From positions 1 through 16,446 of the forward strand of contig DASQUP010000193.1 of assembly GCA_035641235.1 (NCBI GenBank): DNA of 16,446 nucleotides, read 5' to 3'. Shown piece after piece: positions 1-5,880 of the stretch. The stretch is from DASQUP01 sp035641235. GTDB taxonomy: Bacteria > Actinomycetota > CADDZG01 > WHSQ01. Position 1 is the first letter of the stretch. The number at the start of each line of letters is the position of its first letter. The notes below the pieces were generated by a model that saw only the letters and a list, made by a program, of their open reading frames with translations, made no database searches and was not told the DNA's origin. The translations under genes and the position numbers were made by a program.

Positions 1-842
1 CCGTCAAGATCGAAAACAGCCCCTCCGCTCGTCCCCAGAGCGGGCTGGAGCTCGCCGACCTCGTGTTCGAGGAGCGTGTTGAGGGCGGCATCACTCGTTT
101 CTTGGCCATCTATCACTGCGGAGCAAGCACGAAGGCCGGTCCGGTCCGGAGTGGTCGCTTCGACGATCCAAAGATCGCGCTGCCGTACACGCGGTTGCTT
201 GCCGCGTCGGGATCGAATGCCATCGTTGAGGCCGAAATGGTCAAACGCAAGATGGTCTATCTCGACGAGGACTCAACCGATGCTCTGTTTCGCGATCCGC
301 CCGGCCTTATTTCGATTCATTCACTCTTTGTAAACACCAAGAAACTCCTGAAGACAGCTATCGGAGGAAAGCTGCCGCCACCTTCCTTCGACGCTTTTGC
401 CTTCGGGCCTGTGGGGACCAAGGCGAAGTCGGCGCGGTCCGTGGCGCTCAACTTCACCGACTCGAACACAATCGAGTACAAGTGGAGCGGCGGGGCGTGG
501 CAGCGATCCGAGGCGGGAGCACCGTTTATGACCTCTGTCGGCGATCAGATCGAGGTGTCCAACGTTCTCGTACAGCTCGTCAAGGTCGACAACTCGAACA
601 CGATCGTCGATGTGACGGGCAGTCCATCCCCGGACATCGCCCTGGCGAACGCCAAGGGCAAGCTGCTGTTGTTCCGTGACGGCAAGGTGATCAAGGGGCG
701 GTGGTCGACCGGAAAGGTTGGGCGGCCCCCAGTCTACAAGGGCAAGGACGGCAAGCCGCTGAGTTTTGCCGAGGGACCAACTTGGATCGAACTCGTCCCC
801 TCCCCGGCGGGGGAGGTAAAGGGCAAGGTCTCCTTCGACTAG
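1..842 (+). CDS. DUF3048 domain protein, C-terminal part (5' end outside window)
   Basis: The reading frame is open from base 3, so the gene begins upstream; 279 residues are visible. Near the visible start lie K-I-E-N-S-P, then A-R-P-Q-S-G-L and V-E-G-G-I-T-R-F, the signature of DUF3048 (YerB-like) proteins. These are usually secreted or lipid-anchored in Gram-positive bacteria and have no established biochemical role. The GTG at 63 falls inside this motif block and is not the true start. The second half (about residues 160-275) fits the C-terminal DUF3048 subdomain, with the usual K-G-x-W run (K-G-R-W, near base 695) and a closing W-I-E-L-V-P segment. The signal peptide or lipobox, if any, is outside the window. 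The stop is TAG at 840-842, and a conserved hairpin begins 24 nt later. The family call is by motif recognition; function is unknown. Confidence 0.85.
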   Translation, partial: VKIENSPSARPQSGLELADLVFEERVEGGITRFLAIYHCGASTKAGPVRSGRFDDPKIALPYTRLLAASGSNAIVEAEMVKRKMVYLDEDSTDALFRDPPGLISIHSLFVNTKKLLKTAIGGKLPPPSFDAFAFGPVGTKAKSARSVALNFTDSNTIEYKWSGGAWQRSEAGAPFMTSVGDQIEVSNVLVQLVKVDNSNTIVDVTGSPSPDIALANAKGKLLLFRDGKVIKGRWSTGKVGRPPVYKGKDGKPLSFAEGPTWIELVPSPAGEVKGKVSFD

Positions 843-866
843 AGCGATCGTTACCGGCAAGTCCCG

Positions 867-909
867 AAATGGCAATCGACCCCCACCTTCTGGTGGTCAG
901 TTGCCATCT
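867..909 (+). repeat. Intergenic palindromic repeat, copy 1
   Basis: An imperfect palindrome whose outer arms are AAATGGCAA (867-875) and TTGCCATCT (901-909), with an inner CCACC/GGTGG stem around the 4-nt loop TTCT (888-891). The same element recurs at 3307-3349. The 21 bases before the loop and the 16 after it are identical in the two copies, while the loop differs at all four positions. It lies 24 nt after the DUF3048 stop. It has no long T-tract, so a standard intrinsic terminator is possible but not obvious; a processing site, protein site or dispersed repeat would also fit. Confidence 0.8.
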
Positions 910-944
910 CTCGCGCCGGCGAGGTGCCGCCGGATGAGCCCTGC

Positions 945-953
945 TGGTAGACT
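945..953 (+). promoter_or_regulatory. Possible extended -10 promoter for pdxST-yebC
   Basis: TGG-TAGACT at 945-953 matches an extended -10 element (TGn followed by TANNNT). No convincing -35 is seen 16-19 nt upstream. A start near base 960 would give a leader of about 100 nt before pdxS. Call by eye only. Confidence 0.3.
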
Positions 954-997
954 CGTTTGCTCGGAGAATTCGCTGGTCAGGGCCCTTTTCGGGACTC

Positions 998-1038
998 GTG
1001 GACGCTTCGTCCGCCCCATGGAAGCGTTTCTCTCTTTC
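998..1038 (+). promoter_or_regulatory. Possible structured pdxS leader with two competing hairpins
   Basis: GTGGACG (998-1004) can pair with CGTCCGC (1008-1014) across a 3-nt loop. The overlapping ACGCTTC (1002-1008) can pair instead with GAAGCGT (1021-1027), which runs into the pyrimidine-rich tract 1027-1038. The two pairings exclude each other, as in attenuators. No known riboswitch was recognised, and such short stems can arise by chance in GC-rich DNA. Confidence 0.25.
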
Positions 1039-1058
1039 GATCGTTGTTAGGAGATGTC

Positions 1059-1955
1059 ATGAGTGAGACAACGCGGGAAACCGGTGGCCTCCGTGTGAAG
1101 CGCGGTCTGGCGGAGATGCTCAAGGGCGGCGTCATCATGGACGTGACCGACGCGGAGCAAGCGCTGATTGCCGAGGAGGCCGGGGCGGTCGCAGTGATGG
1201 CCCTCGAGCGCGTGCCTGCGGACATTCGCGCCGAGGGCGGGGTTGCCCGTATGGCGGATCCCGAAAAGATCACCGAGATCACCGAAGCGGTTTCGATCCC
1301 AGTCATGGCGAAATGCCGCATCGGTCATTTCGTCGAAGCTCAGGTTCTCCAGTCGCTTGGCGTGGACTACATCGACGAATCCGAGGTCCTGACTCCGGCG
1401 GATGAAGCACATCACGTGAACAAGTGGGACTTCACGGTCCCGTTCGTTTGCGGGGCCACCAACCTGGGAGAAGCACTGAGACGAATCGGCGAAGGTGCGG
1501 CGATGATCCGTTCGAAGGGCGAGGCCGGCACCGGGAACGTCGTGGAAGCGGTTCGCCACATGCGCTCAATCACATCCGAAATGAAGCGGCTGACGACCCT
1601 GTCGCCGGAAGAACTGATGAGTGCAGCGAAAGAACTGCGTGCTCCATACGAACTCGTCCGTGAGATTGCAGGGATGGGGCGGCTGCCGGTCGTGCTGTTC
1701 ACTGCGGGCGGTATTGCCACGCCGGCGGATGCCGCACTCATGATGCAGCTCGGTGCGGACGGGGTCTTCGTTGGGTCGGGAATATTCAAGTCGGGTGATC
1801 CTTCCGTTAGGGCCCGGGCGATCGTCGAGGCGACGACGTACTACTCCGATCCCGAGATCATTGCGAAGGTGTCTCGTGGCCTCGGAGAGGCGATGGTCGG
1901 AATCAACCTGACGGACCTGCGTCCCGAGGAGCGTCTGGCCACGCGGGGCTGGTAG
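1059..1955 (+). CDS. pdxS: Pyridoxal 5'-phosphate synthase, synthase subunit PdxS
   Basis: PdxS makes pyridoxal 5'-phosphate from ribose 5-phosphate, glyceraldehyde 3-phosphate and ammonia supplied by PdxT (DXP-independent B6 route, cytoplasmic, a 12-subunit core in the family). From the ATG at 1059 the protein has 298 residues, normal for the family. Asp28, Lys85 and Lys153 align with the catalytic Asp24, Lys81 and Lys149 of Bacillus PdxS at a constant offset of four. R-S-K-G-E-A-G-T-G (151-159) and the late G-A-D-G-V-F-V-G-S-G segment form the phosphate-binding parts of the barrel. The frame is open further upstream to 957, but AGGAG at 1049-1053, five nt before this ATG, and the family N-terminus fix the start. 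pdxT follows after 2 nt. Confidence 0.97.
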   Translation: MSETTRETGGLRVKRGLAEMLKGGVIMDVTDAEQALIAEEAGAVAVMALERVPADIRAEGGVARMADPEKITEITEAVSIPVMAKCRIGHFVEAQVLQSLGVDYIDESEVLTPADEAHHVNKWDFTVPFVCGATNLGEALRRIGEGAAMIRSKGEAGTGNVVEAVRHMRSITSEMKRLTTLSPEELMSAAKELRAPYELVREIAGMGRLPVVLFTAGGIATPADAALMMQLGADGVFVGSGIFKSGDPSVRARAIVEATTYYSDPEIIAKVSRGLGEAMVGINLTDLRPEERLATRGW

Positions 1956-1957
1956 CA

Positions 1958-2527
1958 ATGAAGGTCGGAGTGCTCGGGCTTCAAGGAGATGTGCGCGAGC
2001 ACATGCGTGCCCTCGAGTCGGCCGGGGCAACGCCCGTGGTTGTGAAGAGACCGGCGGAGCTGCATTCGATGGACGCTCTCGTCCTTCCAGGCGGCGAGTC
2101 GACAACGATCGGCAAGCTGTTGGATCGCTTTGGTCTGCTGGGGCCACTGGCCGACCGCGCCCACGCTGGGATGCCGCTATACGGAACGTGTGCGGGCATG
2201 ATCTTGATGGCTCGCGGCGTGCCGGGGGAGCACTCTGCGCCACTGAGACTGAACGTTATGGACATCACGGTGCGGCGGAACGCTTACGGGCGGCAGGTGG
2301 ACTCGTTTGAGGCGGATGTCCGCGTCGCGGACATCGAGGGGTTCCGTGCAGTGTTCATCCGGGCGCCGTTGGTCGAAGAGATCGGCGATAGCGTGCAGGT
2401 ACTAGGCGAGCACGACGGACATCCGGTAGTCGTTCGGCAGGGACACTTGCTTGCCTCCTCATTTCACCCGGAGATGACCGGGGATCCGAGGGTCCACGAG
2501 TACTTCGTAAGAGAGGTTTGTGGCTGA
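1958..2527 (+). CDS. pdxT: Pyridoxal 5'-phosphate synthase, glutaminase subunit PdxT
   Basis: A class I glutamine amidotransferase that hydrolyses glutamine and channels ammonia to PdxS. At 189 residues it is the usual length. Visible features are the N-terminal V-G-V-L-G-L-Q-G-D, G-G-E-S-T-T at residues 45-50 (oxyanion region), the nucleophile Cys78 in Y-G-T-C-A-G, and the catalytic pair His170 and Glu172 in S-F-H-P-E. The triad is complete, so the subunit should be active. The ATG lies 2 nt after the pdxS stop, and the stop TGA (2525-2527) shares its last base with the yebC ATG, so the three genes are probably one transcript with coupled translation. Confidence 0.97.
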   Translation: MKVGVLGLQGDVREHMRALESAGATPVVVKRPAELHSMDALVLPGGESTTIGKLLDRFGLLGPLADRAHAGMPLYGTCAGMILMARGVPGEHSAPLRLNVMDITVRRNAYGRQVDSFEADVRVADIEGFRAVFIRAPLVEEIGDSVQVLGEHDGHPVVVRQGHLLASSFHPEMTGDPRVHEYFVREVCG

Positions 2528-3279
2528 TGTCGGGACACTCGAAGTGGTCGACGATCAAACGGAAGAAGGGCGCCAACGACGCGCAGCGCTCGAAACTCTG
2601 GGGCAAGCTGCTTCGATTCGTGGAGGTCTCGGCGCGCGAGGGCGGGGGGAACATCGAGGGAAATCCGACTCTCGCGACGGCGGTCCAGAAGGCCAGGGCT
2701 GCCTCGGTCCCCAACGACAACATCGAGCGCGCAATCAAACGGGGCACCGGGGCACTCGAGGGCGAGACGTACGAGGAGACAACGTACGAGGGATACGGTC
2801 CCGCCGGTGTTGCGGTCCTCGTTCGGTGCCTCACCTCGAACCGCAATCGAGCCGCCCAGGATGTTCGAAGTGTCTTCAACGCGCGGCAGGGAAAACTCGC
2901 CGAACCGGGAGCCGTTGCCTGGATGTTCGAACCCAAGGGGATCGTCATCGTGTCGCGCAGCGGCGGAGCCGACGAAGACGAGGTCTTCCTTATCGCTGCA
3001 GACGCCGGTGCGGAGGACGTGCGCACGTCGGAGGAGTCCATCGAGGTAGTGACTCCCACGGATGCACTCAAGCCGGTACGGGAAGCACTCGATGCGGCTG
3101 GGGTGACGATCGAATCGGCCGACCTCACAATGGTCCCGAAGACGACGGTCGCACTCGAGGGGGGCGACGCCAAGAAGCTGCTGAAGCTCGTCGACGATCT
3201 AGAGGAACTCGACGACGTCCAAGAGGTCTACGCGAACTTCGACATCTCAGACGACGTCCTCGCAACCCTCGCCTCCTGA
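2527..3279 (+). CDS. yebC: YebC/TACO1-family protein
   Basis: A 250-residue protein of the YebC/PmpR/TACO1 family. It opens with the family signature M-S-G-H-S-K-W-S-T-I-K-R-K-K and continues with G-A-N-D-A-Q-R-S-K-L, then V-P-N-D-N-I-E-R-A-I-K-R-G and Y-E-G-Y-G-P-A-G-V-A. Family members have been described as transcription regulators (including of ruv genes and quorum sensing) and, more recently, as translation factors that help ribosomes through proline-rich stretches; the sequence does not decide between these. A TTG nine bases upstream (2518) is in frame, but the ATG at 2527 matches the conserved N-terminus. It overlaps pdxT by one base. yebC commonly sits directly before ruvC; here a cyclase gene separates them. 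Confidence 0.95.
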   Translation: MSGHSKWSTIKRKKGANDAQRSKLWGKLLRFVEVSAREGGGNIEGNPTLATAVQKARAASVPNDNIERAIKRGTGALEGETYEETTYEGYGPAGVAVLVRCLTSNRNRAAQDVRSVFNARQGKLAEPGAVAWMFEPKGIVIVSRSGGADEDEVFLIAADAGAEDVRTSEESIEVVTPTDALKPVREALDAAGVTIESADLTMVPKTTVALEGGDAKKLLKLVDDLEELDDVQEVYANFDISDDVLATLAS

Positions 3280-3306
3280 CGCTGCTGCGCCGCCGACCTG
3301 CGGCTT

Positions 3307-3349
3307 AAATGGCAATCGACCCCCACCCCTCGGTGGTCAGTTGCCATTT
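3307..3349 (+). repeat. Intergenic palindromic repeat, copy 2
   Basis: Second copy of the element at 867-909, same orientation, 27 nt after the yebC stop. The outer arms AAATGGCAA (3307-3315) and TTGCCATTT (3341-3349) pair perfectly over 9 bp, with an inner CCACC/GGTGG stem. The loop here is CCTC (3328-3331) instead of TTCT. Conserved arms with a changed loop point to selection on pairing or on the arms as a binding site. Confidence 0.8.
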
Positions 3350-3371
3350 CACGAAGAACGCGCGTTAGTTT
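3341..3371 (+). promoter_or_regulatory. Possible promoter of the cyclase gene
   Basis: TTGCCA (3341-3346, five of six bases of the TTGACA consensus) lies 19 nt before TAGTTT (3366-3371), which fits TANNNT. The hexamer ends 9 nt before the ATG at 3381, and no Shine-Dalgarno sequence is visible between. The -35 candidate is the right arm of the palindromic repeat. The 19-nt spacer is long, so this is weak. Confidence 0.3.
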
Positions 3372-3380
3372 CTTCTAGTT

Positions 3381-4565
3381 ATGGGCGAACTGCGGCTGCT
3401 CGACGACGATCGTCTCAACGAGGTCGCGCTGGAACTGGCCAAGACCGGATGGGCGGCGGCCATCCTCGACGCGGATCTCCACCTTCGGTGGGTTTCCGAT
3501 GAACTGAAGGCCCTGCTGGGGGAGACCGATGAGACCAAGCTTGGATACGGCCGTCACATCGTCGAGGTGTGGTGGTCGGGCACGTGGGCAGACGCCGTCA
3601 CGGACGAGAGCCGATTTGAATCGTGGCAAAAGGTGGCTCCGTGGATCGTCAACACGACCCCTGAGGGCCTCGACGCGATCGAGCGGATGGCACCCGGGCT
3701 CGCCGATTTGACGGGCGAAGTCGAGCCTGCTTCCCCGCCTCTCCTGTACACCCTGGCGCTCGACTACAAACAGGGCGACCTATCCCCAGTGCGAGTGATA
3801 CAGGTGGGGGCCCGATTGCACGATTCATCAGGGGAGCTTCTCGGCACCGTCCACATGTTCAGCTCCGCCCTGCCGGCCACCGTCCTCCACCTGGTGGCGC
3901 GCGGCGACGAAGGGATGTTCGGACGGATGGCTCGCCTAGTCGAGCCGGGGCGGCGGCAGGCCGCGATCCTTTTTGCGGATCTTCAGATGTCGGGAATGCT
4001 CTCGCGCCGGTTGCCTAGTGCTGCCTATTTCAAACTCATTCGCGCGATCACCACGGGGATAGACGATGTGATCATCGGACACACCGGGATCGTCGGGAAA
4101 CATGCGGGTGACGGCGTGACCGCCTTCTTCCTCGCCGAGGACCTCGGTTCTTCATCGGCCGCGGCCCGCTCGGCGATTGAGGCGGCCCGCGCGATGTCGG
4201 TTGCCGCACGCGACGCTGCAAAGGGAGTCATGGAGACGACCGACTTACTCGCGCCGGAGGAATGCCTCATCAACGTCGGGGTGCATTGGGGCGGAAGCCT
4301 GTACATGGGGCAACTTGTCACGGGGGGCCGGCTCGAGGTGACCGCTTTGGGCGACCGTGTGAACGAGTGTGCCCGCCTGCAGCAGAGCGCCAGAGACGGC
4401 CAGATCCTCGCATCGAAGACGCTGGTGGAGCATCTGACCGAAGCCGACGCCGCTTCGGTAGGGATCGATCCAGACGCATTGATGTACCGAACGCTGAGCG
4501 AGTTCCCCGGCGCCGACGCCAAGGCGCTCCGGGAAGCCGGCAGCCTCCCGGCCACCGTCCTCTAG
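3381..4565 (+). CDS. PAS-like class III (type IIIb) adenylate cyclase
   Basis: A 394-residue protein without evident membrane helices, so probably cytoplasmic. Residues about 12-165 look like a PAS-type sensor (W-A-A-A-I-L-D-A-D-L-H-L-R-W-V-S, later a G-E-L-L-G-T-V-H-M-F strand). Residues about 190-380 are a class III nucleotide cyclase domain. The catalytic set is complete when placed against mycobacterial Rv1625c: metal-binding Asp200 and Asp244 (44 apart, as in that enzyme), base-selecting Lys240, and transition-state Asn328 and Arg332 in V-N-E-C-A-R. The second base-selecting position is Thr321 rather than Asp, the mark of type IIIb cyclases, some of which respond to bicarbonate. Predicted product is cAMP. 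It is transcribed apart from its neighbours: palindromic repeat before, nested inverted repeat after. The sensed signal is unknown. Confidence 0.85.
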   Translation: MGELRLLDDDRLNEVALELAKTGWAAAILDADLHLRWVSDELKALLGETDETKLGYGRHIVEVWWSGTWADAVTDESRFESWQKVAPWIVNTTPEGLDAIERMAPGLADLTGEVEPASPPLLYTLALDYKQGDLSPVRVIQVGARLHDSSGELLGTVHMFSSALPATVLHLVARGDEGMFGRMARLVEPGRRQAAILFADLQMSGMLSRRLPSAAYFKLIRAITTGIDDVIIGHTGIVGKHAGDGVTAFFLAEDLGSSSAAARSAIEAARAMSVAARDAAKGVMETTDLLAPEECLINVGVHWGGSLYMGQLVTGGRLEVTALGDRVNECARLQQSARDGQILASKTLVEHLTEADAASVGIDPDALMYRTLSEFPGADAKALREAGSLPATVL

Positions 4566-4581
4566 ATATTGCTCTGCGGTT

Positions 4582-4691
4582 CGGACCGTCCCATTCAATG
4601 CTGCGGGCGGCGGTGGGCTCCTCAGGCTCCAAACCGTTCTTAAGTCGCCCTGCGGGCCCACCGCCGTCCTCGCTCTACGTGGGACGGTCCG
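4582..4691 (+). repeat. 110-nt nested inverted repeat between cyclase and ruvC
   Basis: Outer arms CGGACCGTCCCA (4582-4593) and TGGGACGGTCCG (4680-4691) are perfect 12-bp complements. Inside them, bases 4605-4618 pair with 4656-4669 over about 14 bp including a G-T pair; its core GGCGGTGGGC/GCCCACCGCC is perfect. This leaves a loop of about 37 nt containing TTCTTAAG. No convincing coding frame fits. It could be a structured RNA, the 3' end of the cyclase mRNA, or the remains of a small mobile element. Confidence 0.7.
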
Positions 4692-4751
4692 TCCTCGGCG
4701 ATGTCTTTCCGGGCGCCGAGCAAAAACCGTCATTCCGTCCCATGCTTCCGC

Positions 4752-4757
4752 TAGGCT
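4752..4757 (+). promoter_or_regulatory. Possible -10 element of the ruvCAB promoter
   Basis: TAGGCT fits TANNNT and would place transcription start near 4764, inside the LexA box just downstream, a common layout for LexA repression. No clear -35 is seen. Confidence 0.35.
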
Positions 4758-4760
4758 TTG

Positions 4761-4774
4761 CGAACAGGCGTTCG
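4761..4774 (+). promoter_or_regulatory. LexA (SOS) box upstream of ruvC
   Basis: CGAAC-AGGC-GTTCG is a perfect match to the Gram-positive and actinobacterial LexA operator CGAAC-N4-GTTCG. It sits 24 nt before the ruvC GTG and just after a candidate -10. LexA control of ruv genes is known in mycobacteria and other bacteria. No second match was noticed in the window. Confidence 0.85.
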
Positions 4775-4798
4775 ATTCGCAGAGTTGACTGGAGGATC

Positions 4799-5308
4799 GT
4801 GCGGGTCATTGGCATCGATCCGGGGCTGACCCGGACGGGATACGGAGTCGTCGAGCGGTCGGCCGGCGGCCTGGTGGCCGTCGGCTTCGGGGTTATCAAG
4901 ACGGCACGCGACCAACCTTCCGCCGAGCGGCTCGCCGATCTCGGAGCGGAGATCGCCGCCGTGATCGATCAATTCCGTCCCGAGGTGGCGGCCGTCGAGC
5001 GCGTCTTCTTCAACAGCAACGTAAAGACCGCGATGTCGGTAGGTCAGGCCTCCGGTGTAGTCCTTGCCGGAGCAGCTCGCGCCGGGCTCGAGGTCGTGAC
5101 CTACACGCCTACCGCAGTCAAACAATCCGTCGTCGGCTTCGGCAGCGCAACGAAAGACCAGATCGGCTCCATGGTGTGCGCGCTGCTGCGGCTCGAGTCC
5201 GCGCCCAAACCCCCGGATGCCGCGGACGCATGCGCCCTCGCCATCTGTCACATCAATCGCAGCGGCCTGTCCCGAGCCATTAGCCGGGCACAAAAGGAGG
5301 CCGGATGA
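4799..5308 (+). CDS. ruvC: Holliday junction endodeoxyribonuclease RuvC
   Basis: RuvC resolves Holliday junctions by paired nicks, working with RuvAB. The protein has 169 residues, close to the usual length. The RNase H-like fold is shown by V-I-G-I-D-P-G-L-T-R-T-G-Y-G at the start. The four acidic catalytic residues are Asp7, Glu67, Asp140 and Asp143 (P-P-D-A-A-D-A), all present; Phe70 lies in the junction-contacting V-F-F. The GTG at 4799 was chosen because it gives the family N-terminus and follows GGAGG at 4791-4795. That spacing is only 3 nt, which is short. An in-frame ATG at 4742 would lie upstream of the candidate promoter and LexA box. The stop overlaps the ruvA start (ATGA). Expected to be induced by DNA damage through LexA. 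Confidence 0.96.
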   Translation: MRVIGIDPGLTRTGYGVVERSAGGLVAVGFGVIKTARDQPSAERLADLGAEIAAVIDQFRPEVAAVERVFFNSNVKTAMSVGQASGVVLAGAARAGLEVVTYTPTAVKQSVVGFGSATKDQIGSMVCALLRLESAPKPPDAADACALAICHINRSGLSRAISRAQKEAG

Positions 5309-5880
5309 TCGGGTTCGTTCGCGGCAGGGTGGCCGGTCGCACCCCCGACGGGTGCTTCGTCGAGGTGAACGGGGTCGGCTATCGATTGGCGTGCTCTGCG
5401 ACGACGTTATCGGCGCTCCCCGAAGAGGGGAGTGAGGTCCGCCTGTGGACCCACGTACACGTCCGTGAGGACGCTCTCGCCCTGTTTGGGTTCGCAACCG
5501 AGGGGGAGCAGCGGATGTTCGAGGCGCTCATCGGCGTTTCGGGTGTCGGCCCGAAGGTGGCCCTCCAAGTGTGTTCGGCGTTCAGCCCAGAGTCGTTCCG
5601 CCGGACGCTCGCAACCGACGATGTCGCGGCGATCTCCTCGATCCCCGGGATTGGGAAGAAGACTGCCCAGCGCATAATCCTCGAACTCAAAGAGAAACTG
5701 TCGATCCCCGACCTCCAGGTCGTCGGCCCGGGAGCGGATGCTCTTGCAGCGGCACGCTCGGCGCTTGAGAACCTGGGATACTCGCCCGGAGAGGTACGTG
5801 CCGTTCTCGGAGAACTGCAGCCGGCACCCGAGGATCGGGTCGAAGAAGTGATCAAGTCTGCGCTGAAGGTGCTGGCGTGA
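5305..5880 (+). CDS. ruvA: Holliday junction branch migration subunit RuvA
   Basis: RuvA binds the four-way junction as a tetramer and loads the RuvB motor. At 191 residues it has all three domains: an N-terminal OB fold (about 1-62, beginning M-I-G-F-V-R-G and containing V-N-G-V-G-Y), two helix-hairpin-helix motifs (G-V-S-G-V-G-P-K near 77-84 and S-I-P-G-I-G-K-K-T-A-Q-R-I near 112-124), and a C-terminal RuvB-contacting domain (about 143-191, containing L-E-N-L-G-Y). AAAGGAGG at 5293-5300 serves as ribosome binding site four nt before the ATG. It overlaps ruvC by 4 nt upstream and ruvB by 4 nt downstream (GTGA), so the three are translationally coupled. Confidence 0.96.
   Translation: MIGFVRGRVAGRTPDGCFVEVNGVGYRLACSATTLSALPEEGSEVRLWTHVHVREDALALFGFATEGEQRMFEALIGVSGVGPKVALQVCSAFSPESFRRTLATDDVAAISSIPGIGKKTAQRIILELKEKLSIPDLQVVGPGADALAAARSALENLGYSPGEVRAVLGELQPAPEDRVEEVIKSALKVLA

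Noticed and set aside
2520..3308. Open frame of 262 codons on the + strand overlapping yebC in another phase
   Set aside because: The translation is extremely Arg-rich low complexity, while the yebC phase matches its family over the full length.
867..3349. Composite transposon or integrated element bounded by the two repeats
   Set aside because: The enclosed genes are housekeeping (pdxS, pdxT, yebC), with no transposase or integrase and no target duplication.
3873..4562. Peptide P-A-T-V-L occurring twice in the cyclase (residues 165-169 and 390-394)
   Set aside because: A five-residue match with no surrounding similarity is expected by chance.
4262..4798. Upstream extension of the ruvC frame
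   Set aside because: It overlaps the cyclase gene, crosses the nested inverted repeat and LexA box, and does not resemble RuvC.
4751..5497. Open frame of 248 codons on the - strand over ruvC and ruvA
   Set aside because: Antisense to two genes with clear catalytic motifs; composition is that of a shadow frame.
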